NCBI GenBank assembly: GCA_017463255.1
Contig: JAFTPP010000013.1
Span: 62,001 to 126,000, forward strand
DNA: 64,000 nt
Direction of reading: 5' to 3'
Source: Lachnospiraceae bacterium
GTDB lineage: Bacteria > Bacillota > Clostridia > Lachnospirales > Lachnospiraceae
Within the stretch, counting starts at the first letter, position 1. Every line of letters begins with the position of its first letter. The notes under the pieces are model-generated. The model was not told where the DNA came from. It did not search any database and worked only from the letters and a program-made list of their open reading frames with translations. The position numbers and the translations under genes are program-made. This document shows positions 37,947 to 47,416 of the stretch, in pieces.

Positions 37947-38669
37947 ATGGCTCGTGGTTATTATAAATACCGCATAGTACATATTTTTGCAGTTTTTTTT
38001 GCCGTATGTATGGTTGCCTTAGGGTTATATGTGGATTTTCATCCCCTATGGTACATGAATCTGTTTGAAAAGTTTATAATATATCTTGCGCCAATGATAT
38101 TACTCTTTTGGGACTTACAGATTCATCTTAAGAATCTTCCCAGTGTAGGGGAAAAAAGAAACATACAGCGGCGTATGATGAAAATGATATTTTTGATTTA
38201 CATTATAGCCCTTGCTACATTATTGTTTTTGGGAAGTACTTTCCGGGCAGGCTTGTCGGAACGTAATATTTGGAAAGTAGAACCGTTCTCAAAAGACCAT
38301 ATAAAGTATTATCTGAACCTTGAACTGTTAAAATCCGTAAAAATGTACTCTAATGCTTTTGTGAATCACACCATGACATTAAGGATTATTATTCTTAATA
38401 TGGTGGGGAATCTGATTGCCTTTGCACCATTTGGATTCTTTATTCCGGTCATATACAGTAAAAAAATAAAGAATATCTTTTCTTTTGTACTGGTGGTGGC
38501 CTTAAGCTGCACTACAATGGAGTTTATTCAGTTTATTACTATGGTAGGGCAGGCAGATATTGATGATTTACTTTTAAATGTTATGGGTGCAGTCATTACA
38601 TACCTGTTTGTATACATACCCCCGATTCGAAAAGCAATTCATGCAAAATTGCCATACGGAGATTTTTAA
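37947..38669 (+). CDS. VanZ-family membrane protein
   Basis: This 240-residue integral membrane protein has about six hydrophobic helices. The VanZ block is in the C-terminal half: NMVGNLIAFAPFGFFIPVIY, then TTMEFIQFITMVGQADIDDLLLNVMGA. VanZ gives low-level teicoplanin resistance in enterococci, but most family members have no known role. GGAAGGAG lies before the ATG, 23 bases after the esterase stop, so the pair may form an operon. Confidence 0.85.
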   Translation: MARGYYKYRIVHIFAVFFAVCMVALGLYVDFHPLWYMNLFEKFIIYLAPMILLFWDLQIHLKNLPSVGEKRNIQRRMMKMIFLIYIIALATLLFLGSTFRAGLSERNIWKVEPFSKDHIKYYLNLELLKSVKMYSNAFVNHTMTLRIIILNMVGNLIAFAPFGFFIPVIYSKKIKNIFSFVLVVALSCTTMEFIQFITMVGQADIDDLLLNVMGAVITYLFVYIPPIRKAIHAKLPYGDF

Positions 38670-38684
38670 TACCAAACACTAATA

Positions 38685-38727
38685 AAGCCGTACCCGGATT
38701 GATACCGGATACGGCTTAGTCTTTTTT
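38685..38727. terminator. Bidirectional terminator between vanZ-like gene and pncB
   Basis: Long hairpin AAGCCGTACCCGG / CCGGATACGGCTT with a T run on the plus strand. It lies between convergent genes. Confidence 0.85.
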
Positions 38728-38739
38728 GACAGCGAAGTT

Positions 38740-40185
38740 CTAATTTACTTGATCAAGTAATTGAATCTTAATGTCATATAACTTAGCAGATAAATCCACA
38801 TATACATTATGCGGGTTTACAAGTCGTCTTGTTTCATCCCACAATGTTTCCTGTTCTTTTTTGCAGTAGTCACGGATTTCCATGACACTTGGAGAAGTGT
38901 ATACGCACTCACCGTTTTTAAATACAGGAACCAATATTTCACGGAGTGTAAATTCTCCGGGATTCAGTTTTGTCTTTTTCCAAGGTTCCACAGGGTCAAA
39001 TAAGAGAAGGTGTTCCTCTTCACTGAAAGTCTCATCTACAAGGCAGATTAAGTCTGCTTTAATCTTTCCGGTTGCTTTTTCATATACGCGGTAAATCGTC
39101 TTATTTCCCGGGTTTGTAATCTTAGCAGAGTTTTCGGATAATTTAATCTTTGGAATGAATTTTCCGTCCTCTCCCATAACAGCAGCTAATTTATACACAC
39201 CACCAAATGCAGGGTTATCTGCCGAAGTAATTAAGTTGGTGCCAACGCCCCAAGAGGTAATAGCAGCTCCTTGTGTCTTCAAACTGTCAATTAAGTACTC
39301 GTCAAGGTCACTGGATGCAGAAATCACCGCGTCAGGGAATCCTGCTTCATCTAACATCTTGCGGGCACGCTTTGACATATAGGCAAGGTCGCCGCTGTCT
39401 AAACGAATGCCGTAGAAGTTAAGAGGAATGCCGGCCTCACGCATTTCTTTAAATACGCGGATAGCATTGGGCACTCCTGATTTTAATGTATCATATGTGT
39501 CCACAAGAAGAATGCAGGCCTGCGGATACATATTTGCATAAGTCTTAAATGCCGTGTATTCATCAGGGAAACTCATAATCCAGCTATGGGCATGGGTTCC
39601 TTTTATAGGAACATCAAATAATTGTCCGCACAATACGTTAGAGGTTCCGATACATCCGCCAATCATGGCTGCTCTTGCACCATAGGTACCTGCATCTGGT
39701 CCCTGGGCACGTCTTAAACCAAATTCCATAATTCCGTCGCCACGTGCTGCATATACAACACGGGCAGCCTTTGTAGCAATTAAGCTTTGATGGTTTACAA
39801 TATTTAAAAGAGCAGTTTCAATTAACTGCGCTTCCATAATGGGGGCGACCACTTTAATCAGTGGCTCGCGTGGAAATACAACAGTACCTTCCGGTATGGC
39901 GTAAATATCGCCGGTAAAGCGGAAGTTACGTAAGTAATCAAGAAAGTCCTTATCAAACAAGTTAAGGCTTGCAAGGTATGAAATATCCTCTTCTTCAAAA
40001 CGAAGTTCCTTAATATATTGAATTACCTGCTCTAAGCCTGCAGCAATAGCAAAGCCGCCACCGGAGGGATTGGTACGATAAAAAACATCAAATACTACAG
40101 TCGGGTTAGAACCGCTTTTATAATATCCCTGCATCATGGTTAATTCATATAGGTCTGTGAGCAACGTAAGGTTTTGTCTGTCCAT
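38740..40185 (-). CDS. pncB: Nicotinate phosphoribosyltransferase
   Basis: This enzyme forms nicotinate mononucleotide from nicotinate and PRPP in the NAD salvage (Preiss-Handler) path. The 481-residue protein begins with the family block LLTDLYELTMMQGYYK. It contains FGLRRAQGPDAG (active-site region), GTHAHSWIMSF with the catalytic His, and IRLDSGDLAYMSKRAR for phosphate binding. It is of the longer clostridial type. A good promoter (TTGCAT-17-TATAAT) lies upstream on the minus strand. It fits with pnuC and prs in this window. Confidence 0.94.
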   Translation of the reverse strand: MDRQNLTLLTDLYELTMMQGYYKSGSNPTVVFDVFYRTNPSGGGFAIAAGLEQVIQYIKELRFEEEDISYLASLNLFDKDFLDYLRNFRFTGDIYAIPEGTVVFPREPLIKVVAPIMEAQLIETALLNIVNHQSLIATKAARVVYAARGDGIMEFGLRRAQGPDAGTYGARAAMIGGCIGTSNVLCGQLFDVPIKGTHAHSWIMSFPDEYTAFKTYANMYPQACILLVDTYDTLKSGVPNAIRVFKEMREAGIPLNFYGIRLDSGDLAYMSKRARKMLDEAGFPDAVISASSDLDEYLIDSLKTQGAAITSWGVGTNLITSADNPAFGGVYKLAAVMGEDGKFIPKIKLSENSAKITNPGNKTIYRVYEKATGKIKADLICLVDETFSEEEHLLLFDPVEPWKKTKLNPGEFTLREILVPVFKNGECVYTSPSVMEIRDYCKKEQETLWDETRRLVNPHNVYVDLSAKLYDIKIQLLDQVN

Positions 40186-40217
40186 TGTGATTACCCCCTA
40201 TCCATTGGTTTTGTTGT

Positions 40218-40246
40218 ATTATAGTTTACTTTGATAAAACATGCAA
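40218..40246 (-). promoter_or_regulatory. pncB promoter
   Basis: The minus strand reads TTGCAT, 17 bases, TATAAT, about 30 bases before the pncB start. Confidence 0.7.
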
Positions 40247-40278
40247 CGCGAAAAAAATAATAATTTTATAAAAAACTG

Positions 40279-40348
40279 TTGACAACGCTGTGCATATACT
40301 GTATATATAGACATATACAGATGATACACACCAAAATCCGTATGTGTA
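40279..40348 (+). promoter_or_regulatory. Promoter with overlapping operator-like inverted repeats (YtrA-type operon)
   Basis: TTGACA-17-TATATA forms a near-consensus promoter. An inverted repeat CTGTATAT-N6-ATATACAG (40299-40320) covers the -10. A second, TACACA-N12-TGTGTA, follows at 40325-40348. The GntR gene of the same operon is the obvious candidate binder. Confidence 0.6.
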
Positions 40349-40394
40349 AAAGGGGATTGTGTAAAGGGAGCATAAGCTCCGGAATGGAGAGAAA

Positions 40395-41306
40395 ATGGAA
40401 AGAAAAACAGTTTTAAGTGTAGAACACATGTCAAAGAGAGTAGAGAGCACTTCCTATAAGAATGGTAAGAAAACAACTACTTCCTTTCAATTGCAGGACA
40501 TTGATTTTATGGTTGAGCCGGGCTATATCATAGGTTTAATCGGTTGTAACGGCGCAGGTAAGACTACCCTGTTACAGACCATATTGGGTGTATACAGACC
40601 GGATGAAGGAAGAATCCTCGTGAATGGTTATGACAGAATCACAGAGAGCGTACAGTCAAAAAAGAAAATTGCTTATGTAACGGATGATGCGTTATTTCCT
40701 TTGGGAATGTCAGCCAAAGACATGGGGAAAGCATTCGGACCATATTACGAAAACTTTGATTATGAAAAATTTACGGGCTTATGTAACAGATTTCAGATTC
40801 CTATGAAGAAGGTATTCCGTAAATTGTCTAAGGGTATGAAGATTAAGCTTCAGCTTGCATTTGCATTAAGCTATGATGCTACTCTTTATATTTTTGATGA
40901 GCCAAGCGCGGGACTTGACCCGGTATTTAGAAAAGAACTAATGGACTTTTTCTTTGAAATCATCGCAGACGGGAATAAGAGCATTATTCTTTCTACCCAT
41001 CTGACAGAGGAGCTTGACCGTATCGCAGATTATATTTTATATATGGAAGACGGAACAAAACGCTTCTTTATGGAAAAAGAAGAATTAATTCAAAAATACC
41101 GCATTATCAGAGGAACTAAAAATCAGGTTATGTATTACAGAAAGAGAATTGTGGGAATGAAGGAAACAGAAACCGGTTGTGAGGCAATGGTGGAAAACAC
41201 AGAGGATGACTATCCTGTTTCGGTACTTCGTGTAACACCTACCATCGAGGATATTATGTACTATTTTATGGAAGCAAAGAAAAAAGCAGGAAAGGGAGGA
41301 AAATAA
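40395..41306 (+). CDS. ABC transporter ATPase (YtrB-like), first of the GntR-regulated operon
   Basis: This 303-residue ATPase has a longer than usual N-terminus (to about residue 35). Walker A is GCNGAGKTT, the signature is LSKGMK, Walker B is LYIFDEPSAGLDP and the H-loop is ILSTHLTEELD. The C-terminal 70 residues are specific to the exporter subgroup. It starts behind GGAGAG and is followed after two bases by a membrane partner. Together with the GntR gene this matches the YtrA-YtrB type of operon, which responds to cell-wall-active compounds in Bacillus. The substrate here is unknown. Confidence 0.87.
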   Translation: MERKTVLSVEHMSKRVESTSYKNGKKTTTSFQLQDIDFMVEPGYIIGLIGCNGAGKTTLLQTILGVYRPDEGRILVNGYDRITESVQSKKKIAYVTDDALFPLGMSAKDMGKAFGPYYENFDYEKFTGLCNRFQIPMKKVFRKLSKGMKIKLQLAFALSYDATLYIFDEPSAGLDPVFRKELMDFFFEIIADGNKSIILSTHLTEELDRIADYILYMEDGTKRFFMEKEELIQKYRIIRGTKNQVMYYRKRIVGMKETETGCEAMVENTEDDYPVSVLRVTPTIEDIMYYFMEAKKKAGKGGK

Positions 41307-41307
41307 T

Positions 41308-41958
41308 ATGCTTAAATTATCAATGTATATGTTTAAAAATGATATGAAATGTATCTTTCGCGGCTGGTGGGTATTTTTACTATTTCCCTTTGTTGTTTTT
41401 TCCCTGTTAGTGAGTCCTTTTATGTCAGATTTAGATAATTATTATCTGGTGTATATGACAATTGTTATTATTTCTCTGTTGCGCCCCAGATTTAATAAGT
41501 TATACCATGTGCTTCCTCTTAAGATAGAGCAGATAAAGGATTTGTTTTATCTAAGAACCATTCTTTTACTGTTGTGTCTGCTTCTTGGAACAGGGTGTGT
41601 AATAGGGGTGGCAGAATTCTTTGATTTATCATGGAACCGTCACGGCGGTCTGGGAATTTTATTCTATGCTCAGATTTTTACCTGTATCTTACATGAAAGA
41701 TGTATTGGTTTTACGGATAAAAACAGAAAGAACGGCTGGTTAACTGCTTTAGCTATTACAGGGGTTATTGTGTCAGCATTTGTTATGTTCGGAATTCTTG
41801 AATTAATGCATATGCCGCTTATCTGGCAGTATGTGGTGCAGACACTATTATTACTGACAGGGGTTCCGCGTATTATTTATATGTCAAAGAACATGGATTT
41901 CTATGATTATGAAATACCTACCGATTTATACGGGAACCGTTTGGATATAGAAAAATAG
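41308..41958 (+). CDS. ABC transporter membrane subunit (216 aa)
   Basis: This integral membrane protein has about five or six hydrophobic helices and no recognised catalytic motif. It begins one base after the preceding ATPase stop and ends just before the GntR gene. From that position it is the permease partner of the ATPase. Only general similarity of layout supports the call. There is a short polar tail after the last helix (YGNRLDIEK). Confidence 0.65.
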   Translation: MLKLSMYMFKNDMKCIFRGWWVFLLFPFVVFSLLVSPFMSDLDNYYLVYMTIVIISLLRPRFNKLYHVLPLKIEQIKDLFYLRTILLLLCLLLGTGCVIGVAEFFDLSWNRHGGLGILFYAQIFTCILHERCIGFTDKNRKNGWLTALAITGVIVSAFVMFGILELMHMPLIWQYVVQTLLLLTGVPRIIYMSKNMDFYDYEIPTDLYGNRLDIEK

Positions 41959-41975
41959 AGGGAGGAAGCGGAAAA

Positions 41976-42350
41976 ATGATACAGATTTTATTATCAAACA
42001 CCAGTAATCTTGCAATTTATGAGCAGATTATTGCCCAGATTAAAGATGCCATTATCAAAAAAGACGCACTGCCGGATGAACCGCTGCCTTCCATCCGTGC
42101 CTTAGCGCAGGATTTACAAATCAGTGTTATTACTACCAAGCGTGCATACGAGGAATTGGAAAAAGAAGGACTTGTCTACTCGAAACCCGGCAAAGGCTTT
42201 TATGTTAGTAAATCAAAGACGGAGATGCTAAAAGAAAAGAGAATCCAGACTTTGGAAACACAAATGATAGAGCTAATCCGCCAGTGTAAAAATGCGGAAT
42301 TATCCAAGGAAGATATGATGTCAATGTTGGATGTTTTATATGATGAGTAA
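41976..42350 (+). CDS. GntR-family regulator, YtrA subfamily
   Basis: This 124-residue repressor has an N-terminal winged helix-turn-helix (LAIYEQIIAQIKDAIIKKDALPDEPLPSIRALAQDLQIS, then VITTKRAYEELEKEGLVYSKPGKGFYV) and a short C-terminal dimerisation helix pair of about 40 residues. The short tail is the mark of the YtrA branch. It lies within the ABC operon it probably controls. GAGGAAG precedes the start. The inducer is not readable from the sequence. Confidence 0.9.
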   Translation: MIQILLSNTSNLAIYEQIIAQIKDAIIKKDALPDEPLPSIRALAQDLQISVITTKRAYEELEKEGLVYSKPGKGFYVSKSKTEMLKEKRIQTLETQMIELIRQCKNAELSKEDMMSMLDVLYDE

Positions 42351-42365
42351 AAATGGGAGTAAATC

Positions 42366-43235
42366 ATGGAAGAAAAAATTCTTGAGGTAAAAGGGTTAAG
42401 TAAAAAATACAAAGATTTTAAGTTGCAAGACATTAATTTTGCACTGGATAAGGGCTATATTATGGGCCTTATCGGAAGAAACGGAGCAGGTAAGACCACA
42501 TTAATGAATTGTATTTTAGGTAAGCTTCATTATGAAACGGGTTCTATCTTACTGGAAAACGGCGTGGAACAGTTCCATGAAAATACGGGCAAAGAAGATT
42601 TAGGGTTTATCGTAGAACCGGGTCCCTTCTTTCCGGGAGAAACTTTGGAAGAAAACGGGAAAATGTTAGGAGCATTTTATAAAAATTGGGACAGTGATTA
42701 TTTTGTTAGCTTGTTAAAGCGGTTTGAATTAAACAGAGATAAGCTCTATTACGATTTGAGTAAAGGGATGAAAACCAAGTTTCAACTTGCCTTTGCCTTG
42801 GCGCATCGTCCCAAACTACTTATTTTGGATGAGCCAACGGGAGGACTTGACCCGGTGTTTCGTAGGGAGTTTCTTTCAATGATTCAGTCTGAAGTAAGAG
42901 ATACCATGATGAGTGTAATTATTTCTACTCATTTAACAACGGATCTTGATAAGGTGGCTGACTATATCATGATGCTTGATAAGGGAACACAACTTTTTTA
43001 TATGGATAAAGAGGAAATGTTAGATTCCTTTCCGGTTCTTTCCGGGGATGTGGAAAAGTTGCCCCTGCTTGATAAAGATAAATGCGGCAGAGTCCGTAGG
43101 AAAGGCAATTACTTTTCTACCATGCTTAAAAGCCCTGAATACTTAAAAGAACACCCGGAGTTTAAGACAGAGTTTCAGGTGGAAAGAACCAGCATTGAGG
43201 AGATTATGTATTATTTGAGCGCGGGTGAGATGTAG
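42366..43235 (+). CDS. Second ABC transporter ATPase of the GntR operon
   Basis: This 289-residue ATPase has Walker A GRNGAGKTT, signature DLSKGMKTKFQ, Walker B LLILDEPTGGLDP and H-loop IISTHLTTDLD. It resembles the first ATPase (common LSKGMK and EEIMYY ends), suggesting an ancient duplication within the operon. The gene starts 15 bases after the GntR stop. Two small membrane genes follow, the first likely its partner. Confidence 0.87.
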   Translation: MEEKILEVKGLSKKYKDFKLQDINFALDKGYIMGLIGRNGAGKTTLMNCILGKLHYETGSILLENGVEQFHENTGKEDLGFIVEPGPFFPGETLEENGKMLGAFYKNWDSDYFVSLLKRFELNRDKLYYDLSKGMKTKFQLAFALAHRPKLLILDEPTGGLDPVFRREFLSMIQSEVRDTMMSVIISTHLTTDLDKVADYIMMLDKGTQLFYMDKEEMLDSFPVLSGDVEKLPLLDKDKCGRVRRKGNYFSTMLKSPEYLKEHPEFKTEFQVERTSIEEIMYYLSAGEM

Positions 43236-43247
43236 GAGGATTTTGAA

Positions 43248-43724
43248 ATGGAGAATGGAATGATGTCAGCAGAGAAGAATTTGGTGCATAGTTGTCTGTA
43301 TGGCAATATGACTTGTATCATAACAACTATTATCACAAATATTTTTTATTGGATTGTGTTATTTTTAGCATGGTATATACCGGTCGCAGGTCTTGTAGGA
43401 CTTAGTATAGCTGCAGGGCTTCTCATTATGGGAACTGTCATGATAAAAGCATGCGTGGTAGCAAGGGATGAAGAGGGTTCGTTTATTCCACAGCTGTTAG
43501 TATACTTCCCGGTCAATAAGAAGCGTTACAAGAAAGAATTGTATTGCCAGATGTTTAAGTACATAGGAATTGAGGCAATTGTTGCCTGTATTCCCATGCT
43601 AATCATGTTTATGGACTTTAATTTGGAAAGATTTCTTATTACCTTAGCAAGTGTTTTGGGAACCATGTTTATACTGGGACTTATGATGATTGAAGGCAGT
43701 ATGGAGTGGGGAAAAGCACAGTAA
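43248..43724 (+). CDS. Small membrane protein, likely ABC partner (158 aa)
   Basis: The protein has about four hydrophobic helices and a basic loop (NKKRYKKEL). It begins 12 bases after the ATPase stop behind AGGAGG. It is shorter than a standard permease and has no recognised domain. Its role as a transporter subunit is inferred from position only. Confidence 0.6.
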   Translation: MENGMMSAEKNLVHSCLYGNMTCIITTIITNIFYWIVLFLAWYIPVAGLVGLSIAAGLLIMGTVMIKACVVARDEEGSFIPQLLVYFPVNKKRYKKELYCQMFKYIGIEAIVACIPMLIMFMDFNLERFLITLASVLGTMFILGLMMIEGSMEWGKAQ

Positions 43725-43784
43725 GGGTATGTTGGTAAGGAAAAAAAGGGAGAATACGTGAAGTAAGAAGAGAGGTGGTTTTCC

Positions 43785-44189
43785 ATGGAATTAAAGAAGA
43801 GCTATAAAGGATTTGTGATTTGGTTAATTGCATTTTTAGCAGTCATGATTGGTACTGTTTTCTTGCCGATAGAGGATTATGAGTTGATGACTCGCATTAC
43901 CTACAATATCCCAGCTATTTTTGTCAGCCTTTTAGCATTTATTATCCTTAAAACGGAAAATGTTTACTGGTATAACGGAATCAGCTTTGAACAGGCAGTA
44001 GCCGCAGGAAGCTTACGGAGAAGAGAATATGCAGGAAGACACTTTAAGCGGTTCAAAATCTTTTCAGATGTTTTTCTTCTTTTTTCCATAGTGGCCCAAT
44101 CATTGGGATTTAGTCATTGGATAGATTTTGCTGTTCTTTTTGGGGGGATTATTGCTGTTGCAATTAGTACAGTGAAGATTGAGTTGTAG
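43785..44189 (+). CDS. Small membrane protein (134 aa)
   Basis: Four hydrophobic helices flank a polar loop with several Arg (SLRRREYAGRHFKRFK). No family is recognised. GAGAGGTGG lies before the ATG. It is probably the last gene of the GntR-regulated ABC operon; the following DNA changes in base composition and contains a new promoter. Confidence 0.6.
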   Translation: MELKKSYKGFVIWLIAFLAVMIGTVFLPIEDYELMTRITYNIPAIFVSLLAFIILKTENVYWYNGISFEQAVAAGSLRRREYAGRHFKRFKIFSDVFLLFSIVAQSLGFSHWIDFAVLFGGIIAVAISTVKIEL

Positions 44190-44257
44190 TGAAATGTTGA
44201 CGGAGAATTGGAACTTCCAGATGTTTCGGAATAAGAAACTACAGATAAAAGAAGTAG

Positions 44258-44286
44258 TTGACAAAAAACTAATTAGGAAGTACACT
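44258..44286 (+). promoter_or_regulatory. Promoter of the second ABC operon
   Basis: TTGACA, 17 bases, TACACT: a strong sigma-A type promoter 40 bases before a small ORF. Confidence 0.65.
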
Positions 44287-44325
44287 GAATTTGTAATTTA
44301 TTAACATATTATTTTTCAAGATTAT

Positions 44326-44472
44326 ATGGAAAGGTGGAAAATTACGGGGAAACTTAAAAAGATTTTATCGGGATGCTTAATAATGTGTGTATGTATACTG
44401 TTCAGTGGAGATGTAACAGAATCGGCAACGTTGGAGTCGATTCTGTTTGAGTTTGAGGGGAATATAGTGTAA
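44326..44472 (+). CDS. Possible small secreted or membrane peptide (48 aa)
   Basis: An ATG-started frame of 48 codons encodes a basic N-terminus (MERWKITGKLKKI), a hydrophobic Cys-containing core (LSGCLIMCVCILF) and an acidic tail. This is signal-peptide-like. It lies between a strong promoter and a lipoprotein gene and ends just before that gene's ribosome site. The frame has no good ribosome site of its own. It could be a leader peptide, a small secreted peptide, or a remnant; evidence is thin. Confidence 0.35.
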   Translation: MERWKITGKLKKILSGCLIMCVCILFSGDVTESATLESILFEFEGNIV

Positions 44473-44484
44473 AGGAGATTAGAA

Positions 44485-45684
44485 TTGCATAAAAAAATAA
44501 TTTCATTACTGTTATTGGGGATGTTGAGTCTAAGTGGTTGTAGTAAAACACAGGCATCGGAAGATGTAAATGAAAAACTTGTTTCTATTGAGCAAGCAAG
44601 GGAACAGTATTTGGAGGACATTAATTCCATAACGGCAAAAAAAGATGGGAAATTGATTTTTGAAGATTGTGAATTTGTAGCGTTTCCTAGTTTTACGGAA
44701 GTTGTTGGTCTATCTCATTCTCACAGAGGGATTACGGCACAAGAGGGATGGACAACAATTGAAGATTGGTTAATACAAATTGAACTGGATGATGTAATCG
44801 ATATGGAAGTGGAAGTTCGCGATGCATCAGGAGTTTTTAATCGAGATGATTCTAATGAATCACCATATTGCTATGTTTGTGTGTGGGATAATTTTTCCGA
44901 GTTTGAATCCGGACACGGATTTTTGATTAATACTACAGACTGTTACATTCAGTTAGGTGAAGATGGCATTTATTCCATGAGTGATGGTACAATGAACCGA
45001 TATTTGAAAACCCCGGGTAAGGCATTTAGAGATGCTTTGGGCTTTACATCGGAAAACATTGTAAAAAGTGGGATGGAACAAGACCTGCATGATGAACAAT
45101 ATGAGTTAATTGACGAAGAATTAACGATTGGTGCGGGTGCCGAATTGGTGGAGAAATACTTTGAGTCAGGGACGCCATTTGAGATCAATGAGAAGGTCAC
45201 AGTAGAGGCTGTTGAGGTGAATGTCTTCTGTCTGGGTGATAAATATGGGTATGAGTATCAGGTTAGACGAGTGTATGGTGGCATTCCGTTCTCGTATCTG
45301 AAGAATAGTGTTCGAACTTATGCATCAGATGAGTATCAATGCGACGAAGATTGGAAAAAGGCTTACGTAGCAGATAGTACCGGAGTGTGTGCGTTTACAG
45401 GTTATTCAGAGGCGGAGATTCTTAGCCCGTTAGGCGATTCTTCTAATAAGATGTTGGGGCTCAAGGATGCTGTTGATATACTGAATACTAAATTGGCTAA
45501 TTATTTAGAAGTAAATGTTGATAGAACAGAATTAGTGTATTGTACCATAAAGGATAAAGCGGGAGAAAGAAAATCCTATGTAACATGGTTGTTTACAGGA
45601 ATCAATGAAAATAATGGTCAGGGAATCCGAATTTACATTGATGTATTGTCAGGTGAAATTTACTATTATACATTTGGTGAATAA
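44485..45684 (+). CDS. Lipoprotein of unknown function heading an ABC operon
   Basis: This 399-residue protein has a lipobox (LSLSGC at about residue 19). The rest is acidic and soluble with no recognised domain. The last third has a pattern (ILNTKLANYLEVNVDRTELVYC, then YIDVLSGEIYYYTFGE) similar to PepSY-like or YycH-like extracytoplasmic folds, but this is only a resemblance. The start is TTG with AAAGGAG at eight bases. It is followed by two permeases and an ATPase, so it may be the outside part of that transporter. Confidence 0.6.
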   Translation: MHKKIISLLLLGMLSLSGCSKTQASEDVNEKLVSIEQAREQYLEDINSITAKKDGKLIFEDCEFVAFPSFTEVVGLSHSHRGITAQEGWTTIEDWLIQIELDDVIDMEVEVRDASGVFNRDDSNESPYCYVCVWDNFSEFESGHGFLINTTDCYIQLGEDGIYSMSDGTMNRYLKTPGKAFRDALGFTSENIVKSGMEQDLHDEQYELIDEELTIGAGAELVEKYFESGTPFEINEKVTVEAVEVNVFCLGDKYGYEYQVRRVYGGIPFSYLKNSVRTYASDEYQCDEDWKKAYVADSTGVCAFTGYSEAEILSPLGDSSNKMLGLKDAVDILNTKLANYLEVNVDRTELVYCTIKDKAGERKSYVTWLFTGINENNGQGIRIYIDVLSGEIYYYTFGE

Positions 45685-45696
45685 AAGGGTAAAAGT

Positions 45697-46560
45697 ATGA
45701 GGTGGCTATTTCAGGAGTTAAAGAAAAGTTTTTATCTTCCTTACATGTTGTTTTCTATAATAGGGGTTGTCATTTTGTGCTTATTGGCACAATGCTATAC
45801 AGATTATTCATCAGGTACAACATATTCTGTGTTTTCTATGATACTGAACAGGGAAAAATTTAATGTTATGGAACAAGCTTCGTTAAATTGCATAGAAGTT
45901 TGGAATGCAGGAATGGGGAACTGGTTTTACCTCTTTTCGCCAATTTTACTTACAGTTGGTTATCTGATAATTATTTCTAATGAAAGAAATACAGAAGCTA
46001 TTCGTTTTATTTTAATCCGTGAGGGAATGGGAAAATATTGTTTATCAAAGGTAATCAGTGCGGCTGCTTTTTCAGGAACAATGATGCTGTTGGGGTATGC
46101 TATATATGGTCTATTAATTATGCCATTTTTTCCTACGTTATCTTCTTTTCCGGAGGACGTACAGACATTTTATCTTGAATATGTGTACTTATCAAAGAGT
46201 GTTCTGATTTATGTTGTAAAAAGACTGGTTGGTGTTTTTTTATATGGAGCTTTTGTCAGTGTATTCAGTGTAGGTATTTCGATTGCTTTCAGGGATCCAT
46301 ATATGCTTATATGCTTACCCTTTTTATTTAAATATGTGTATACACAACTTATGTCAAAAGTATCATATGAAGCCACAATTTCAGAGCAGGAGAAGCTGGC
46401 AGAAATAGTTCGTGGTTTTATGCCAGAAAGTATTTTATCAGTAGGTTACGATACCAGCTTTTGGATATCCTTGGTATTTTTAGTGTGTTTATTTGGACTG
46501 ATTGTTTTTGAGTTCTATCGAACAATGAAGGTGAGGAGGGATAATGGTGCCTTCAAATAG
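45697..46560 (+). CDS. ABC-2 type permease (287 aa)
   Basis: This integral membrane protein has six hydrophobic stretches and a large outside loop after the first helix, the common layout of ABC-2 and lantibiotic-immunity (LanE/LanG-like) permeases. It overlaps the next permease by 17 bases. The ATPase is encoded at the end of the same run. The substrate is unknown. Confidence 0.7.
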   Translation: MRWLFQELKKSFYLPYMLFSIIGVVILCLLAQCYTDYSSGTTYSVFSMILNREKFNVMEQASLNCIEVWNAGMGNWFYLFSPILLTVGYLIIISNERNTEAIRFILIREGMGKYCLSKVISAAAFSGTMMLLGYAIYGLLIMPFFPTLSSFPEDVQTFYLEYVYLSKSVLIYVVKRLVGVFLYGAFVSVFSVGISIAFRDPYMLICLPFLFKYVYTQLMSKVSYEATISEQEKLAEIVRGFMPESILSVGYDTSFWISLVFLVCLFGLIVFEFYRTMKVRRDNGAFK

Positions 46561-47416
46561 TTTGGCAATGATATGGAGAATTGCAGTAAACCAATATATT
46601 GCTTTACTGAGAAGTAGTAAGATGATTGTATTGGGTGTTGTCTTGGTATTTATACAGATACAAATCATTACCCCGATTATTCAATGCTCAGAGCTGATGC
46701 AAATGAAGGTATCAGTATTTGAACCTTTTATTGCGATGGGAAATTCATCTGTTCTTTTACTGATACTTCCACTTCTTTTTTTAGTGTTAATGGCAGATTT
46801 TCCACCTAAAGGTGGAAATCATTTGTTATACCAGTTTAGATGTAAAAAGAGAACTTGGCTTTGGGGACAATTACTTTATTTGATGCAGATATGTGGATCT
46901 ATTATACTGTTCTTTTTACTGGTTACAATAGCACTGTTGGGAAAACAGGGAAAGTTTTTATTAAATTTTAGTGAGGCAATTACACACTATGTAGTGACAT
47001 TTCCAGAACGATATGGAGATTATATTAATCAGTTGTTTCCTGAAAATTTGTATTTGCAGTTAACCTTGCAAGAGGCAGTAATTCACACTATACTGTTTTT
47101 GATTCTATATTTTATTTTATTAGGTCTGATTCTTTTGTTAATGTCGCTTATAAATAAGAAAAACATAGGTATTATTATAGATTGTTTTGTGGTTATTTTG
47201 GGTGTCTTTTCCTGTGCGGGTGGAAGTACAATTAAGTGGATGTTTCCCATGGCACATGCAATTCCATGGTTACACTTCGAAGCATATTTTAGTGAACAGA
47301 TTTTCCCGATGTGGGGTTCTTATGTATATTTTTTCGTAATTATACTTGTACTATGCACTGTTTGTTTTAGTGTGGTTAAAAAATATGAAGTAGGAAGGGG
47401 AACAGTCTATGATTAA
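46544..47416 (+). CDS. ABC-2 type permease, second subunit (290 aa)
   Basis: This membrane protein has six or seven hydrophobic helices and the same general plan as the preceding permease. The start overlaps the preceding gene and its stop overlaps the ATPase start by eight bases. Two permeases plus one ATPase suggest a heterodimeric channel. No sequence family could be named with confidence. Confidence 0.7.
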   Translation: MVPSNSLAMIWRIAVNQYIALLRSSKMIVLGVVLVFIQIQIITPIIQCSELMQMKVSVFEPFIAMGNSSVLLLILPLLFLVLMADFPPKGGNHLLYQFRCKKRTWLWGQLLYLMQICGSIILFFLLVTIALLGKQGKFLLNFSEAITHYVVTFPERYGDYINQLFPENLYLQLTLQEAVIHTILFLILYFILLGLILLLMSLINKKNIGIIIDCFVVILGVFSCAGGSTIKWMFPMAHAIPWLHFEAYFSEQIFPMWGSYVYFFVIILVLCTVCFSVVKKYEVGRGTVYD

